DNA from: Manihot esculenta
Taxonomy: Eukaryota; Streptophyta; Magnoliopsida; Malpighiales; Euphorbiaceae
Assembly (NCBI RefSeq): GCF_001659605.2
Contig: NC_035169.2
Location: 7,349,610-7,413,609 of the forward strand
Length of the DNA: 64,000 nt
Direction of reading: 5' to 3'
The notes below the pieces were generated by a model, which was not told where the DNA came from, did no database searches, and saw only the letters and a program-made list of their open reading frames with translations. Every line of letters starts with the position of its first letter. Positions within the stretch are counted from its first letter, which is position 1. The position numbers and the translations under genes are program-made. Of this stretch, positions 61,599-64,000 are shown in pieces.

Positions 61599-64000
61599 TC
61601 AAAAGAGATGGGGGTACTGTTGGAGCATAGACTCCCGTGTCTCCCAGGTGCACTCTTCGATGTTATGGTGGTTCCAGAGGACTTTCACCATCGGGATCTC
61701 CTTGTTCCTTAGCTTTCTGATCTGGGTGTCAATGATCCGCACTGGCTGCTCTACATAGGTGAGATCTCCTAGGATCTCCACATCTGGTTCGCTAAGAACC
61801 TTACCCGGATCTGACACAAACTTCCTTAGCATCGAAACATGGAAGACTGGATGGATTCTTTCCATAGACATAGGCAAATCAAGCTTATACGACACATTTC
61901 CAACCTTCTGCAAAATCTCAAAAGGTCCAATGTACCGCGGAGCCAGCTTACCTTTCCTCCCAAAACGAACCACCCCTTTCATTGGAGACACCTTCAACAA
62001 GACCAGATCCCCCTCCTCAAACTCTATGTGCTTTCTGCGAACGTCTGCATAGCTCTTCTGCCGACTAACAGCAGTCTTGAGCCTCTCTCTGATAATGGGC
62101 ACCACCCTGTTCGTGATCTCTACTAACTCAGGCCCTGCTAGGGACCTTTCTCCAACCTCTTCCCAACAAACTGGTGACCTGCACTTCCTCCCATACAGAG
62201 CTTCATATGGGGCCATCCCTATGCTAGCATGATGACTATTGTTGTAGGCAAACTCCACTAAGGGTAAATGCTGCCTCCAAGATCCGCCAAAATCTAGCAC
62301 ACACATTCGAAGCATATCTTCTATGGTCTGGATGGTCCTCTCTGACTGTCCGTCAGTCTGTGGATGGAAAGCAGTGCTGAAGTCTAATCTTGTGCCCATA
62401 GCCTCTTGCAAACTTCTCCAAAACCTGGAGGTAAACTGGGGTCCTCTGTCAGACACTATAGAAACAGGAGCCCCATGTAACCTCACAACTTCCTCAAGAT
62501 ACACCTGCGCTAGCTTGTCCACAGAATAGCCACTCCTGACAGGAATGAAGTGAGCAGATTTAGTCAGTCTATCCACTATCACCCATATGGAGTCTAGTCT
62601 GTTGGACGTCGCCGGTAACCCCACTACAAAATCCATCGCTATGTTCTCCCATTTCCATTCTGGAATCGGCAGTGGATTAAGCATTCCAGCCGGCTTCTGG
62701 TGCTCTAGCTTCACCCTTTGACATATCTCGCAGGCTGACACAAACTGTGCCACTTCTCTCTTCATTGCTGGCCACCAATAAACTTTCTTTAGATCTTGAT
62801 ACATCTTGGTGGCTCCAGGGTGAATGCTATATCTCGCATTATGAGCTTCCCTCATAATGTCTCCTTTTAAACTGATGTCGTCTGGTACACATAGTCTATG
62901 CCCGTATCGGAGAATCCCTTGGTCGTCGAATCTGAACTCTTCGCTCTTGCCTGACTGAACAGTCCTGGCAATCTTGATCAACTCTGGATCCTCATGTTGT
63001 TTCTGAGCCACCTGCTCCAGAAACACGGGTGTAACTTTCATCTGTGCAATCAAAGCACCTGTACCAGTTAACTCTAACTGTAGCCCTTCCTCAACTAACC
63101 TGTAGAAGTCCTTCACCACCGGCCTCCTTTCTGCTGTAATGTGGGATAAACTGCCTAGTGATTTCCGGCTTAAGGCATCGGCTACAACATTTGCCTTTCC
63201 CGGATGATACTGGATCCTGCAATCATAATCACTAAGCAATTCCACCCACCGTCTCTGCCTCAAGTTTAACTCTCTCTGACTCAGGATGTGCTGTAGGCTC
63301 TTATGATCTGTAAAGATCTCACATTTCACCCCATAGAGGTAATGCCTCCACATCTTGAGTGCAAAGATAACAGCTGCCATCTCAAGATCGTGTGTCGGAT
63401 AGTTCAGCTCGTGCTTCTTCAGCTGTCTAGAAGCATAAGCTATTACTCTGTCATTCTGCATTAACACACAACCTAATCCCACTCGGGACGCATCACAGAA
63501 TACTGTGAAGTCCTCATCACTAGTAGGCAGAGCTAAAACCGGTGCTGAAGTTAATCTTCTCTTTAACTCTTCAAAGCTCTCTTCACATTGGTCAGACCAT
63601 GCGAATCTCTGGTTCTTTCTGGTTAATCTGGTCATAGGAGCCGCTATCTTAGAGAAGTCCTGAACGAACCTCCTGTAGTAGCCTGCCAAACCCAAGAAAC
63701 TCTTGACCTCTGTCACTGTGGTGGGTCTAGGCCAATTGGCTACAGCTTCTATCTTCTTGGGGTCCACTGCTATACCTTGATCTGACACTACATGCCCCAA
63801 GAATGAAATGCTCCTTAGCCAGAACTCACACTTGGAGAACTTGGCATATAAACCATGCTCTCTCAAGGTCTGCAGGACTATCCTCAGATGATGGGCATGC
63901 TCCTCTGCATTCCTGGAATACACCAAGATATCATCTATGAAGACAATAACAAAGTGATCCAGGTACTCTCTGAAAACTCGGTTCATGAGATCCATGAATG
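61599..64000 (-). CDS. Ty3/gypsy (chromovirus, Tekay/Del-like) pol, 5' part cut by the window
   Basis: An uninterrupted frame of about 800 codons runs off the right edge; the first ATG in view (63995) is internal, as the reading continues upstream with Phe. In order: the end of reverse transcriptase with the active-site FIDDILVYS, RNase H ([11 protein letters not shown] and [10 protein letters not shown]), the integrase zinc-binding H2C2 region (YSIHPG...CEICQRVK), the integrase core with Asp in MDFVVGLP, Asp in [10 protein letters not shown] and Glu in [11 protein letters not shown], a GPF/Y-like segment ([11 protein letters not shown]), and a C-terminal chromodomain-like part ([16 protein letters not shown]). 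That order and tail are those of chromoviruses of the Tekay/Del clade. The intact frame suggests a fairly recent copy. Confidence 0.95.
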   Translation of the reverse strand, partial: FMDLMNRVFREYLDHFVIVFIDDILVYSRNAEEHAHHLRIVLQTLREHGLYAKFSKCEFWLRSISFLGHVVSDQGIAVDPKKIEAVANWPRPTTVTEVKSFLGLAGYYRRFVQDFSKIAAPMTRLTRKNQRFAWSDQCEESFEELKRRLTSAPVLALPTSDEDFTVFCDASRVGLGCVLMQNDRVIAYASRQLKKHELNYPTHDLEMAAVIFALKMWRHYLYGVKCEIFTDHKSLQHILSQRELNLRQRRWVELLSDYDCRIQYHPGKANVVADALSRKSLGSLSHITAERRPVVKDFYRLVEEGLQLELTGTGALIAQMKVTPVFLEQVAQKQHEDPELIKIARTVQSGKSEEFRFDDQGILRYGHRLCVPDDISLKGDIMREAHNARYSIHPGATKMYQDLKKVYWWPAMKREVAQFVSACEICQRVKLEHQKPAGMLNPLPIPEWKWENIAMDFVVGLPATSNRLDSIWVIVDRLTKSAHFIPVRSGYSVDKLAQVYLEEVVRLHGAPVSIVSDRGPQFTSRFWRSLQEAMGTRLDFSTAFHPQTDGQSERTIQTIEDMLRMCVLDFGGSWRQHLPLVEFAYNNSHHASIGMAPYEALYGRKCRSPVCWEEVGERSLAGPELVEITNRVVPIIRERLKTAVSRQKSYADVRRKHIEFEEGDLVLLKVSPMKGVVRFGRKGKLAPRYIGPFEILQKVGNVSYKLDLPMSMERIHPVFHVSMLRKFVSDPGKVLSEPDVEILGDLTYVEQPVRIIDTQIRKLRNKEIPMVKVLWNHHNIEECTWETRESMLQQYPHLF

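Overview
This window is nuclear DNA of a flowering plant, almost certainly a eudicot. The genes have many introns, intergenic DNA is very A/T-rich, and the proteins are plant-specific forms (SYP61 syntaxin, SCL30A/SCL33-type SR protein, D14/KAI2-type hydrolase, KFB-type F-box/kelch protein). A woody eudicot such as a member of the Euphorbiaceae is plausible, but I cannot prove it from the sequence.

Layout, left to right. 1-2106: LTR of a Ty3/gypsy-type element, cut by the window edge. 2107-9490: A/T-rich intergenic DNA with an internal ~267 bp tandem duplication, two tRNA-Gly(UCC) genes in a 262 bp tandem duplication, a decayed RNase H fragment of LINE type interrupted by a 132 bp hAT-type MITE, and a ~2 kb inverted-repeat (foldback) element carrying C/G-rich hairpins. 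9566-10588: single-exon F-box/kelch gene. 10925-12291: complete non-autonomous hAT transposon with a perfect 8 bp target duplication. About 16440-13500 (-): SR splicing factor of SCL30A/SCL33 type. 16832-44256 (+): a 40-exon RRP5 gene whose introns hold LTR elements, a MITE-like repeat, a GA-rich minisatellite and local duplications. 47254-50419 (+): SYP61 syntaxin. 54913-53493 (-): D14/KAI2/DLK2-type alpha/beta hydrolase. 55.1-57.3 kb: a cluster of A/T-rich MITE-like repeats and a second LINE RNase H fragment. 58502 to the end: nested Ty3/gypsy elements on the minus strand, ending in a chromovirus-type pol that runs off the window.

The genes do not form a pathway. Two serve RNA metabolism and are divergently transcribed from a common region of about 400 bp: RRP5 (pre-rRNA processing) and the SR protein (pre-mRNA splicing). 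The RRP5 side carries telo-boxes and a Site II motif, typical of plant ribosome-biogenesis promoters. The F-box protein is a probable SCF substrate receptor, SYP61 is a trans-Golgi Qc-SNARE, and the hydrolase belongs to the family of strigolactone and karrikin receptors.

I found no new multi-gene system. The points most worth a second look are the transposon content and splice-site features of RRP5 (a GC donor, and an LTR that sits against an acceptor), the palindromic GCC-box-like arrays in the LTRs, the nested LTR insertion, the hairpin-bearing foldback element and the intact hAT element.
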